The notes under the pieces: generated by a model
Databases searched by the model: none
Told to the model about the DNA's origin: nothing
The model's input: only the letters and a program-made list of their open reading frames with translations
Assembly: GCF_040954645.1 (NCBI RefSeq)
Contig: NC_092813.1
Location: 18,793,235-18,857,234, forward strand
Length of the DNA stretch: 64,000 nucleotides
Origin: Diabrotica undecimpunctata
Taxonomy: Eukaryota; Arthropoda; Insecta; Coleoptera; Chrysomelidae
Direction: 5' to 3'
Shown here: positions 24,713-36,224 of the stretch, piece by piece
How positions within the stretch are numbered: position 1 is the stretch's first letter
How the letters are laid out: every line of letters starts with the position of its first letter
Program-made: the position numbers and the translations under genes

Positions 24713-25015
24713 TTGTTTGATTGGGAGTGTATGACGAAATTGTATGTCTATATTGAGCAGTGTACGAGATATGTGTGCATGAAAGAACTGTGTCAACCAG
24801 TGTGCATTAAAGGTCAATGTACGCCTTTGTCAAGCAGCAGACGTTCAATGAATTGTAGGGGTAGTATCTATATTAATATTCGTTTAAAGTCAACCAGTTG
24901 GGTCATCTCGTTAAATATCCAACAACTAGAAACTGATATTTCTTTAAGTTGTCCATTTAAAATCCTGTACGGCGGTTTACCACTATATATCAATTTAATA
25001 TTGCCGGGTCAATGA
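24713..25015 (+). CDS. Unknown 100-codon ORF in right arm (interrupted in left arm)
   Basis: An open frame with a Cys-rich middle (CTRYVCMKELCQPVCIKGQC). The left-arm version (minus, from 4201) runs the same way to NIQQL, where the Sailor-like element is inserted. This copy therefore shows the pre-insertion state. No family recognised, no start context to judge, and it may be non-coding. Confidence 0.2.
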   Translation: MFDWECMTKLYVYIEQCTRYVCMKELCQPVCIKGQCTPLSSSRRSMNCRGSIYINIRLKSTSWVISLNIQQLETDISLSCPFKILYGGLPLYINLILPGQ

Positions 25016-25300
25016 TAGTTTTCGTTTATTTGTACCATTAATAACTTTTATAATATATTTATAATATATAATTATAATAAACTTTTTATAATTATAATAG
25101 ATATTTTTTATTAAAAAATATAAATGAGTTGTTACTGCACTGATTTATTTGGCGAATCTAAGCTGCTAACATTTTTTCTATCTCAATATAATTTATCTTG
25201 TCACTTATTTTGTCAGCAATCAAAACGAGGAGTATCTATATTTTAAATTCCTAGCGCTAACCGCATTTATATTAATATACTCTTTTGAACGCATAACATT

Positions 25301-25377
25301 AATCGCCCGTGGTGTAGTGAGTAGTACGAAGGTATAGTAAATATTTGATCCGGGTTCAAATCCTACCTCTGGAAGAC
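25301..25377 (+). other. tRNA-like sequence with Pol III A and B boxes, right copy
   Basis: A-box-like TGGTGTAGTGAG at 25,310-25,321 and B-box-like GGTTCAAATCC at 25,353-25,363, spaced as in tRNA genes. Mirror of 901-975. Acceptor stem pairing is poor, so a SINE head or tRNA relic is likeliest. Confidence 0.45.
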
Positions 25378-25494
25378 TTTTTCTTTAATTAAAAAAAAAT
25401 GTTAATTATAAATAATATTGTGAGAATAAATAGTTAATAGAAAAAAAATATTAAAGTTAAAATAGAATTAAAAATAAAAGATTACAAGTAGAAG

Positions 25495-25502
25495 CAATAA
25501 AG
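25495..25502. repeat. Target-site duplication of the P-like pair, left copy (CAATAAAG)
   Basis: Identical 8-mer at 45,032-45,039. The left palindrome arm has the single empty-site copy (CTTTATTG, 776-783). Confidence 0.9.
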
Positions 25503-26142
25503 CATTGTTTAAATAGGACTAGTTAGCCAACGCAATGTATAAATTTGTTTGATTCTAATTGAGACAGTCACTAGATGTCACCACTCTTTTTGTCTCAATA
25601 GATTTTAATATACCATTGTTTGTTTGATATACATTATACTAGATGGTGCTATGTGAAAAAGTTAAGGACTAAACTAAACGTCCATTTTTGATTCACTGAA
25701 TTAAATTCACCAGCGTTGCAATATTTCACTGACATAGTAGCAACAGGTTTACTTGTTAAACTAAAAATGTTACAAAAAACAGACCTTGAATCACTTAAGA
25801 TATTCATTTAAAATAGAGTTATTACTATCAACTAGTAAATATGGTGTCAACTAAAATTGTACATAAACGTACTGTAGTTTCTAAGTCTTCCTATATCTAA
25901 ATAAGTTTAAAGAATTTAAATATTTTATTTTATTTGGAAGTGTATTACAAAAATTTGGTCCGAGGTAAGTAAAACATTTTAATTATATGTGTTTAAAACA
26001 TAAAAAAACATTGTATGAGAAAACAAATTAGGTATTTAGAAATAAATTTTACCGGATATTACATACATTCGATAATATTTGAAAAAAGTGATTTTAAATT
26101 AAAATAATGTTACTTCCATAATAAATAAATGGTTTTTTACAG

Positions 26143-26265
26143 ATGGCCGAAAATATTTGTTGTTATTACAAATGTGGTTTATCACCATACAATATTCATG
26201 GATTAAGAATGTTCAGATTTCCGACAAAAATCCTTCGGCTTGTCAAAGATGGATATTACACTCTG
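26143..26265 (+). pseudogene. THAP-domain exon 1, P-like copy 1
   Basis: Starts ATG right after a possible acceptor (TTTTTTACAG). It encodes the first half of a C2CH THAP zinc finger: a Cys-x4-Cys pair (CCYYKCG), then MFRFP. A +1 shift in the A-run near 26,229 is needed to recover the following ACQRW segment with its conserved Trp. The exon ends at TCTG|GTAAGT. Joined to 34,224, the phase is kept (His-Ser-Gly-Asn). The frameshift is also present in copy 2, so the gene was already dead when the pair formed. Confidence 0.7.
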
Positions 26266-29100
26266 GTAAGTAAATAGAAACTTTTTTTATATTCTTTTAT
26301 TTTACACCGTTTCCGTTACGTAATTAACTTGAAAAAATGTTTAATTTTTTTTTCATTCATCATTTTTTATTATCGCCAGGGTGCCCGCGTCATATTCGAG
26401 ATGCATTAATTTGAATTTTATGTTTTCGTTGGTATTATAATTATGATATAATAAACTTCGGAAAAACAAATTAGTGCATAAACAAGTTAATAAACATAAA
26501 CAAAGTATTAGATATTTAAATATGTATTTCTTTAGCTATTTTTAGTTATTGTATTGAAAAGTAGAAATAAGTTCATCTTTATCGGAGAACTAATTTATAC
26601 AAAGGTCCATCTGGGAAAAAATTATTGGTTTCACGTAAAAATTTTATACAGATATTTGAAGGTTCTAAAAGATATATGAGGGTTAGTTAATAATAAATCT
26701 GTGAAGACATACAGGTGATTTTGGCTATAAATGTTTTTTATCCAGTTAGAGAAAAATAGTTAAAATAAAAATTGTAGATTCAAAAAGTTCTTCCATTTGT
26801 GAGTTTCTAAATTAAAATAAATAAAGAATTCATCAAAATAGTTGCAAGAAACCCTTGATTTTGCAGAAATTTATAAATTTTAATAACTTTGTTTTTGCAT
26901 AATGGTATGTAATGTAACTAATAAAAATAGTGAGGATTTGTTTATCGTAGAAAGCGATTATGTAAACAACTTTTTGTTGACCTATCCCAGTTTAAAAAAA
27001 AATTATGTTTTACGTGCCACAGAAGCCAAGATATTGCAAATTTTGCAATCGCGCTTCATTTTGAAAAAGTTCAAATCTAAAAAAAAAAAACCGAGCTCAA
27101 ATGGTTCTCCATTCTACTTTTCCGAAGCGGTATTTTACGAATACCATCATTTTAACGGGTTATAAATTTTTACTTCTTTACCGCATATGCCATATGTAAG
27201 TTGGAACGCACAATTCAGATCTTCATTTAGGGTCCCTTCAATTTTCAGCTCTTACTGTTAATAGACAATGGAAGTATGATTTTAAGAATAAAATGCTTTG
27301 GTTTTAAATATAAAATGCTCTCTTGCCTAGTAATGGTCATAAAAGATTCTGTTTTTTTTTAGAAAGTGTGTTTTTCACCAGTTTTTCATAAGCCTCTAAA
27401 TAAGTTTGTGGCATAAACGATATAAACGTTATTATAAATGTTTATAAACAGATTAAATAACCTATAAACTATTTGCTTTGATTGATATTTAGCTCACTTT
27501 AATAACTTATTAATTTCCATAATTTCAAGGAGCTATGTTACATGTCCTTGCCCAAAAAAGAGTTATTATAATTTATAAACAACTGCAAAAATAAGGTTTT
27601 TTTTGCAACTATTTCGGTTAATAGTTTCATGTATTTTAATTTGGATACTCTCAAAAATTACATAACTTTTTATGATCTAAAACTCTAAAAAAGCTGAAAA
27701 ATCTTAAACAGGTATTTAAAGTCTCTAAAAGGTATATGAGGGGTAGCTGATGACAATTATGTGAAGACTTCAGCTAATTTTGCTTTGCTTTTTTATTAAA
27801 CAATCGTAAAAAGTGAAAAAAGTTTATGAGCATAAAACGTTTCTTATTCATGTTAGAGATATATGGTTAAAATAAAAGTTATAGATCATAAAATGTTCTC
27901 TAATATTGATATTTTTATAATTAAAATACATAAAGAATTGACCGAGATAATTTAAAAACCCTTATTTTTAAAGTAAAATTTATAAATGTTAATATAAATA
28001 TAAATAATATAAATATAAATAACTTTCTTTTCTGCATAACGATATGTAATAACTATTTAAAATTATGGCAGTTAATGAGTTTTTAAAGTGTGCTAAATAT
28101 CATACAGAACGACCATACAGTTTATGAGTTATTCAATTTGTTTATCCAGGAGACCGATTATTTAAACAACTGTACTTGTCCAAACAGTCACTCTAGGGTT
28201 ATTTTGTAAATAGATATCGATTTATGGCTTCGTTTTAAATTATTAAAAAAAAACATCAAGATTATATTAAATTTGTTTTTAAAAATCAGTTTGAAGAATA
28301 ACAAATTTTTAGCATATAAAAATTTCTAATAACTTTGACTTTTTTATGTCATACACTTGTATGTAGGCTCAATATAAAGCTAATAAAAAAAAGACATTTA
28401 AAAAAAAACCAAAACCTTCTATGGCCCAGAGGAAATCAAATAGCATTTTTTTTCTTATTTAAGAAATTGCCAATATTTTCATTGTTTATTAACATTAAGA
28501 GCTGAAAATTGAACACATTGTAAAAGAATATCTAAGTTTTATAATTCGATTTATATATGGTATACACAGTAAAGAAGTAAATTAGTTTTGAAACATTAAA
28601 ATAATGGTACTCGTAAAATATCGCCACAGAAAAATGCAAGGGAGATCTGTCCGCTGCAATTTCTCAGCTTATTTCTTGTAATTGGTTATGGAAATTTCTG
28701 CTTTTTTTTAATTGTGCTTTTACACCAGCTTTTCATTGAGCCTACGTACAGCCGTATGACATGAAAAATATCAAAAGTAGTATAAATGTTTAGAAGCTAA
28801 AAAGTACTTTTTCAAACTGTTTTTTTTTAATAAAATGTTGAAGTTTATAAATAAAGCTTCAAATAATCGATTCAAAAAACGTCAAATAACTGTCAAAGGT
28901 TAAACACCCTTTTTAAAGTTCCTCACGGATTTAAAAAAGATTTAAACAGTGTTAAACAGATAAAGTAATTCATCGACGAGTTAACAATACGAAGCGAAGT
29001 TCTTTAATTGCAATGTGATAAGAAAACGAGTATCAAATTTGGTTTTATATTTCAATAGTCGAATTTAATTGCGGCTATATTGGTGTAATTAAAGAAAACC
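26266..29100. other. Intron/non-coding module, P-like copy 1
   Basis: AT-rich DNA with at least two diverged direct-repeat modules of about 1 kb (26,600-27,400 and 27,650-28,700). These share phrases such as AATTTGTTTATCC and GATTATTTAAACAACT. The module recurs in the inverted pair at 60,690-61,617 and 63,341-64,000. The 87-codon open frame at 26,902-27,165 has no family match and is likely fortuitous. Confidence 0.6.
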
Positions 29101-29221
29101 AGTGAAAATCCCAAGAAATAGGTGAGATCCTTTTTTTCTTTCTTTCCAGTTTGGAAGAGGATCCATTAGGTACTCACATTTAGGTATTGTGTTACGGTCT
29201 GGGTAACCAGGACTACACATC

Positions 29222-29512
29222 ATGAACAGCAATTTAATATTTACATTTACACAAAACAACTTCAATTCCAACCCAAAATCATATGTCGTTGACGTAGTCT
29301 CTAGACCTCCTTCCCGTTCGTTTTCTAAAAGGGAACAAGTTATTGTCATGCACTCCATTTTGAATACTGTTTTATTTAAATATATTAAAGAAATTGGTGA
29401 AATAGTTTATCCAAAAAATATTACTTTTACATCTCGCATTTCGAATAATCGAATCTGCATTTTCCTCACTTCTACCGACATCGTTGATCAACTAATACAC
29501 CGAACGTCATAA
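29222..29512 (+). pseudogene. LINE ORF1 fragment, copy 1
   Basis: A 96-codon frame with ITFTSRISNNRICIFLTS, an RRM-like phrase commonly seen in ORF1 proteins of insect I/jockey-type LINEs. It lacks the rest of ORF1, including any zinc knuckles, in this frame. In copy 2 a 1-bp change near 39,037 breaks the same frame. Confidence 0.55.
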
Positions 29513-31426
29513 TTAATTCCACCGTCATCTTTATCTGCAGGCTTCTTTCTGCGACCAAAAGAATCCTTATTTCAAATGTATCTCCTTCCATCCCGCATTC
29601 CTAATCGAGCAGTCCCTAAAAAATACGGAACATCAGATGATCAATAGGCATATATCATGAGTTTTCCTAGGGTAACATTTGAAATAGCTGACAAGGTGAA
29701 CTTCGAAGTGCAATCTTCTCTGTTAATTAACCATGAAAATACATCCTTTAAAATATTTTTATTCTCTGACAGACTATAGTGTTTTCTTTGTAAGCTTACG
29801 GGTCGTACCGTGGAGTCTGATTGCAAAGTCTCCAGTTGACCAGATCACACACTCATTGCAGCTAATGCTCTTCCCTCTTCTTCATTTTCACTGACTCTAA
29901 GGAGTCCTTAATCCCGAATCCTTAACTTTATCAAAATAATTTCTATCTTCGGAAATTGAGTCCATCTCTGTTAACTGCATATCCATCCTGGCTGCCATTA
30001 TGGATTTATCCATCTCTCGTCGTACTAATTCAAAGCCCATGTTGGCAGTAGGACAAAAAAGGGGACACTTCAATGACAGTCCTCATGATACTCCTACCAT
30101 CTATCTTCATCCGGTATTCTTGCGCTATTAAGTTCTTTTCCTCCTTCGACATTTTCAATGCCACTGAAACCAGCCAAAAAATGTCCAAATCTAATCTTTG
30201 ATTGGATTACTCGATGAAACCTTATTATATTTCCGCTATAGAAATGATTTACAAAGATAATCCGACTAATTTTACACTCAATTCCACGCAACTTATTACA
30301 TTTCTTGAGAACTCTTTTGTATGTATCACCCCACTACAAGAAGCTTAAAAATCCTCCAACATAGATGATATTCAAAAGGACTTATTGCAGCTCTACATAG
30401 GTACAAGGAAAAGATCACTAAAAAACCGTATCACTAGAATCTTAAAAAAGTTAAAAGAACAGCCTATCTCCGACTTACAAGAGTATATATAAGTGCATCC
30501 TCTGATAAATCTTCTGATGTCAAATCTAATCACAGCATACATGATGAATAGAATTTCTCTCTTTCTCTCGCATTTATTCATTTTTTCTGCTCTCTGTATA
30601 TTTTTACTTCATATTTTGCCAAATTTAGACACGATATTTAATTAAGTAAGAAAAATTTATGTACATCAAATACTAGTCCAAGTCCAGTTTGGAAAAAAAA
30701 ATGTTAACAAAAAATAACCTTAAAATATCCAATCTCTTTTTTAATCGAAAGGTTATCCTTGCCAATTAAGAGACAGCCAAGATTCTGGCAGAAAATTTAA
30801 AATAAAAGTTTTGCAACAAATCTGGACCTAACCATATATACTCTTTTCTTCCTTCGCCCTTTCATTATTCATCCTCAGTTTCACAACAAGATACCAATCA
30901 TCCGAACTCTCTTATAAACTATTTCGAACTAAAAGCTGCACTCAAATCCTATAAAAACACAAAAATTAGGGTTTTCTAGAATTATCTTGAAAAATTTCTC
31001 GAAAATTCCTTAGGCACCAACGAACCTCTAAATGAAGCCAGTAAATTTACGACTGACATACCGCTGACAATCGTTAATGAAAGGTCTTGCCCTAATCTAT
31101 ACTAAGATAAAAGAAAGATCATTACAAAAAAAAAATTGTTAAAATTCTTTATAAAAGGTACATAAATTAAAAAACCCAAACGGGCTATGTCATGAAGACA
31201 AATTGTTTTCGGAATCCATATTCCATCATCAGTGTCTAGGTGTACATTTTTTGAGCCACTAAATATCTGGGTAAAAACCCGATAAAAGTTATATGTTACA
31301 ATTTAGTTTACATTATTTAGTCTTATATATTAGGATGTTAAAGTTACCAGTGGATATGATAACTCCACTCTCATTTATAAAAAAACTGTTTCACAAATCC
31401 AAGGCAATAAAACTAACCTTCATCCT

Positions 31427-32600
31427 ATGAATTTAGTCATCCTTCATTCCTATATCCTAACTATTTCTCCTATCATCTTCTTCAACAACACAGTTATCTC
31501 TGACAGTCAATTCATTTCTGACACACTCGCTAATGGGGTTGAAGACAGATTCAATAAAAGTAATATGGCTTTTACTCCCAGTTCTTTACGCGCTCAATCT
31601 TTCTCCACCATCTCGTCAACTCCACACGATGTCAAGTTTATGAACGGCTTGTTTGCCCTAAATAAACTAAAATTTACCTTGTTTTCATGTACAAAATCTG
31701 CTGATGATCCCGATGATATCCCTTATATATTTTTAAAAAATCTCTCTAATACATCTCTCTCCAAACTTCTCGAAATTTAGAACCTTATCTAGAACACACA
31801 AAAATTCCCAGATGTTTGGCGCAATTCTATAATCATTCCAATTAAAAAACCTGACCAGCCCTCTATAACTCCAATATCTTTCATCTGATTTCTCTTACTT
31901 GTATTACCTGCAAACTTCTTGAAACAATGATCAATGAAATACTCACGTGGTTCGTTAAACAGTATAATATTATTCCCGACGCTCAATCCGGCTTCCGACG
32001 TAATCGGTCTACTATTGATAACTTTTTTATTTTTCAAACACACATTTCTTAAGCAATCTATAATCAACAAGATGTCGTAGCAACTATATTTAACGTTGAA
32101 AAGGCATTTTATTCAATCTCCAGAAAAGCAATCATTGACAAAAACTCCCACTATAATTTAAATGGTAATATTTTCTCATTTGTAAAAAAATATCTAATTG
32201 AAAGAATCTTTAAAGTCCTTGCCAAGGGTAAACTTTTTCGATCTCTTCCTCAAAATTAAGGTGTCCCTTTAGAATCTGCGTTAAGTTTAACTTTATTCAT
32301 TCTTGCCATCAACGAAATTTGCCTCCCATCAAATATGTTCAATACGCTGATGACCTAATCATTTACTGCCATCTTAAATCTGTCCCATCCTCATATAAAC
32401 TTATACAAAGTGTAGTAAATCTACTTCAAGATAGATTTAACGAACTAGGATTATTACTCTCTGAGAGCAAAACCAAATTAATAAAATTTTCCATAGGGAT
32501 TTCCACTCCCTTAGCCCAAATTTTATTTAACAATTCTCTACTTTCTGGTGTTAATTATTGTAAAATTCTCGGTTTTATGTTTGACTCCAGATTAAATTGA
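31427..32600 (+). pseudogene. LINE reverse transcriptase, copy 1, frame-broken
   Basis: Pieces in order: the pre-palm segment DDPDDIPYIFLKNL (31,427-31,780); the 'SGFR' block near 31,985; an Asp-containing palm piece near 32,090; and the catalytic YVQYADDLIIYCH (32,319-32,600) followed by LSESKTKLIKF. The Tyr-Ala-Asp-Asp motif is intact, but at least four stops or shifts separate the parts. Confidence 0.8.
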
Positions 32601-33183
32601 AAAAATCAAATCTCTGAACTTAAAATCAATTGTTTTAAAAGGTTGAACATTGTTAAAACCCTCAGTCATCTTCAATGGGTTGCCAATAAAACTACTTCTA
32701 GGTCTGAGCGCTTTTCGCTTTAGTCTAATGAACTTTCTCCTACCATAAGACGATAATCACTTCTACTTTCGTATGCTGCATCAACATCTGCAAATCCATT
32801 TAATCTTGTTCATTCCCTAATTGCCACAATGCCGTCTTCTTCCACTAACAATAACCAACACCTTATCATAAAACCTATACCTCAATTAATTTGTCCACTA
32901 CTTAAAAATATTGACCTTTTTCTGACTAGTTTATTTCCTCTACCTTTACTTCCCCTCTGGGCTAAAGATATCCCTTCAATATATACCTCACTCACTATTT
33001 TTAACAAACTTGAATTTTCTAACCTTCTTATAAAGAAAGCATTTTTAGAATTTAATTCTCTATACAGATGCTTTTAAAACTACCACTGGTATTGGTTGTG
33101 CAGTAACCACTAAACATGAACTTGTAAGATCATCTCGGTTACCCTTAATATGCAACGTTTGCACAGGTGAACTATATAGTATT

Positions 33184-33495
33184 GTGTCGGCTTTTAAATG
33201 TATCTCACATCAAAACAGACATATTGCCATTTGTTCAGATTTTCTTTCATATATCCATTTAGTCAATACAATTTTCACTGAGCACCTATTAGTTCAAAAC
33301 ATTCATGACATATACCAAAATCTCTCTGCTTACGATGTAACAGTCTCTCTCATATGGCTGCCTTCTCACACCGGAATTACTGGTAATAAAACAGCAGATC
33401 ATTTTGCCAAAGAAGCTACCAACCATGGGGTGACTGAAGTCACTCCAATTCAACTAGCTAACGAATCTCGAAATTCGTTTTCAAAAAGTCGGTAG
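33184..33495 (+). pseudogene. LINE RNase H domain, copy 1
   Basis: Encodes IWLPSHTGITGNKTADHFAK, the C-terminal His/Asp block of a LINE-encoded RNase H1 fold, preceded by the CSDFLSYIHLV segment with a catalytic-type Asp. An upstream piece (DAFKTTTGIG) lies in another frame near 33,070. Broken by frameshifts. Confidence 0.75.
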
Positions 33496-33699
33496 AGGAT
33501 ACTTGACAAAACTTAGAGCAAAAGAGCAAAACGACTTTTCATAAACTTTAATCTTTTATTGGTCATCTCTCCCTAGACTTCATAACTAGAAGAGAAGCAT
33601 CGACTATTACAACTATGAATCAACCATACCAAACTTACCAACTGCAAACAATTCACCAACCTGTATAAAGCACTGGATTTGAAACCTACTCTAAGGAAC

Positions 33700-33965
33700 T
33701 AGAGAATTGTCTACCTCTTCCTCAACTGTAAATTGTATATGTTGATTATGATACTTAAAAATGTTGACTATTTCAATAATTTTGTGTTTAGGAAGTGCCA
33801 AAACTAAATCATCTACATATCTTTAAAAAAAGGAATGAAAAAATGAAAAAATTGTTGATACAATCACTGATAACATCATCCTTGATATAGCTACTTAGAA
33901 TGGGTGAAAGACTAGATCCCATACCCATCATACCCATACTACCAAAAAAATTTGTTTTTGGTAGT
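33700..33965 (-). pseudogene. Penelope-like element RT fragment, copy 1
   Basis: The minus strand encodes MGMGSSLSPIL, then, after a shift, RYVDDLVLALPKHK and HNQHIQFTVEEE. The block G-S-S-L-S-P followed by R-Y-V-D-D and I-Q-F-T-x-E is characteristic of Penelope-like reverse transcriptases. Only about 90 codons remain, antisense to the surrounding LINE. Confidence 0.65.
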
Positions 33966-34013
33966 CTATGGAATCTTATTTTTCCTATCTAAAAAATTTC
34001 TTTTTTCTTACTC

Positions 34014-34034
34014 TTATATATATATATATATATT

Positions 34035-34100
<66 letters not shown>
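34014..34100. repeat. (TA)n microsatellite
   Basis: Nearly pure TA/AT run interrupted once by TTC. Together with about 50 flanking bases it is absent from the matching place in copy 2 (about 43,765). Confidence 0.95.
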
Positions 34101-34106
<6 letters not shown>

Positions 34107-34223
34107 TGTTGGCATAACTGCCAAGTTATTTATATTTTGAATACAGAACTTAAATTGTTTTTTTACTTTATTGTGCAGAAAATTTCTTTTTTTTCAGTTG
34201 TGTTAATAATAATATTGTTGTAG

Positions 34224-34400
34224 GTAATGCTGCATTGGAAAGTCTGGAGCTACCCGATTTAAAAAAAAAATTCTATGCAGTAAGCATTTTGACCAAAACT
34301 ATCTAAATGCAAACCAAAAAAATATAGTGAGGTAGAAGAGGAAGGTTTGTTAACGACACCACGCGTTTTTCATACGTATTCGATAGCAAAACAACCATCC
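34224..34400 (+). pseudogene. THAP-domain exon 2, P-like copy 1
   Basis: Follows an acceptor (ATTGTTGTAG). It continues in phase as NAALESLELPDLKKK; after an A-run shift it gives LCSKHFDQNYLNAN. Cys-Ser-Lys-His-Phe is the second half of the C2CH THAP finger. A stop follows shortly (near 34,335) and no transposase core is seen downstream. Confidence 0.7.
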
Positions 34401-35300
34401 ACGGTGCCAATAGTGTTTCGCACTACATACATTGCTTATTTTAGTTCATGAAAACAATGTTACAATCAATTTTTATCACTAATTGTATCTTTATCACTTT
34501 GTAATTTAAAATTATTTCATTAATGAACAGCTCATTTATTTAAACTTCTCATTTATGTAAACAGAAATACAAAACTGGTGTTTATATTATAAAATACATA
34601 AATAAATAAAATAAAGGATACTATTTATTAAAGTGTTGTTAATTATTATTCCTTTTATCCCAACACATAGATTAATTTGTCCCTAAATATGTGTTGCCTC
34701 TTGTTGTGGCATATCGATGTGTTTATTTGTTTCAAAACCATTATCAAAAAACCATACCCATAAATTTACTATATTTTCAAACGTAATTTTAAAGATTAAA
34801 AGATTGAAAATTTAATTTTCTCAAAACATACATAAAACCATTGTTTAAAAAGATTTTCTTTTTTAAACAATGATAAAACTTAAGTCTTGACTAAAAAATA
34901 AACCTCCGCATGAGTGTTCTAAGACGATAGCAATCGAGTGTATTTCAATTAAATATGTAATCCTTTTCTAGCAAATCATATAACCAAAATAAATATCTGA
35001 TAAACTAATAAAAATTAAAAAAAAGTCAGCATTTACCTACTTTATTTAAATAGATTACTAACCGATTTAGATTTAGCAAGTCTCAAAGTATAAAAACAAT
35101 TTGAAATATTCGCTCGAAATAGGCTCGAAATTGCCTTAGTCATGAGACAGGTAAAAATATACTCGAATAGAATCCTGCCGAGAATTAAGTTTCTGTTAAT
35201 AGTTTTTTAAATTTATGACTAGAGGCCGCTACATGACGGCAGAGTAAAAGTCAAACGTTTGTTCCATAAAAATTGTCTAACTAGTCCTATCTAAACAATG
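34400..35300. other. 3' non-coding part of P-like copy 1
   Basis: AT-rich, no gene recognised. It ends in the 24-bp terminal inverted repeat (35,277-35,300). Confidence 0.55.
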
Positions 35301-35459
35301 GTGATACATAAACACTACTTACCTGTTATTCCAGCTACTTTACTAAAGGTGGGCTTCTTTATATTTATTATTGAAACAATATTTTTAAACTGATTTTCAA
35401 GAACTGGTTTATTAATGATTTTAATTTATCTGCTAAAAGTAAACTAAATTCTGTGTTAC
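35301..35459. other. 159-bp spacer between the two P-like copies
   Basis: Unique-looking AT-rich sequence starting GTGATACA and ending TGTGTTAC, unrelated to the palindrome arm. Neither end matches the CAATAAAG duplication that flanks the pair. It was therefore carried in with the elements or captured when they became paired. Confidence 0.75.
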
Positions 35460-36101
35460 CATTGTTTAAATAGGACTAGTTAGCCAACGCAATGTACAAA
35501 TTTGTTTGATTCTAATTGAGACAGTCACTAGATGTCACCACTCTTTCTGTCTCAATAGATTTTAATATACCATTGTTTGTTTGATATACATTATACTAGA
35601 TGGTGCTATGTGAAAAAGTTAAAGACTAAACTAAACGTCCATTTTTGATCCCCTGAATTAAATTCACCAGCGTTGCAATATTTCACTGACATAGTAGCAA
35701 CAGGTTTACTTACAAATAAACATGTAACAAAAAACATACCTTTAATCACTTAAGCTATTCATTTAAAATAGAGTTATTACTATCAACTAGTAAATATCGT
35801 GTCAACTAAAATTGTACATAAACGTACTGTGGCTTCTAAATCTTCCTATATCTAAATAAGTTTAAAGAATTTAAATATTTTATTTTATTTGGAAGTGTAT
35901 TACAAAAATTTGGTCCGAGGTAAGTAAAACATTTTAATTACATGTGTGTAAAACATAAAAAAACATTGTATGAGAAATGAACAAAATTAGGTATTTAGAA
36001 ATAAATTTTACCGGATAATACATACATTCGATAATATTTGAAACAAGTGATTTTAAATTAAAATAATGTTACTTCCCTAATAAATAAATGGTTTTTTACA
36101 G

Positions 36102-36224
36102 ATGGCCGGAAATATTTGTTGTTATTACAAATGTGGTTTATCACCATACAAAATTCATGGATTAAGAATGTTCAGATTTCCGACAAAAATCCTTCGCCTT
36201 GTCAAAGATGGATATTACTCTCTG
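36102..36224 (+). pseudogene. THAP-domain exon 1, P-like copy 2
   Basis: Counterpart of 26,143-26,265, with CCYYKCG and MFRFP, the same A-run frameshift and the same GTAAGT donor. Confidence 0.7.

Larger units (their letters stand above)
29200..33620 (+). mobile_element. I/jockey-type LINE inside P-like copy 1
   Basis: The order is an ORF1 fragment (29,222-29,512), a long broken region, RT pieces (31,427-32,600) and RNase H (33,184-33,495), all plus strand. An encoded RNase H domain downstream of RT points to the I superclade. Exact termini are not visible. Many stops and frameshifts; dead. The same LINE in copy 2 shows it was present before the P-like unit was duplicated. Confidence 0.75.
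25503..35300 (+). mobile_element. P-like THAP transposon, copy 1 (9.8 kb)
   Basis: Ends are a 24-bp imperfect inverted repeat: CATTGTTTAAATAGGACTAG at the left, and at the right its reverse complement with one change. Inside is a THAP-domain gene start (exons 26,143-26,265 and 34,224 on) and otherwise AT-rich non-coding DNA, a LINE and a Penelope-like fragment. CA-starting ends, 8-bp target duplication and a THAP DNA-binding domain together are the signature of the P superfamily. No RNase H-like/GTP-binding transposase catalytic region was found, so it is non-autonomous. Confidence 0.75.

Noticed and set aside
633..25502. Whole inverted structure as a missing-adapter or amplification chimera artefact
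   Set aside because: The arms differ by many small changes and by three insertions with proper target duplications and reciprocal empty sites. An artefact would give identical arms. Kept as the main alternative to test with raw reads.
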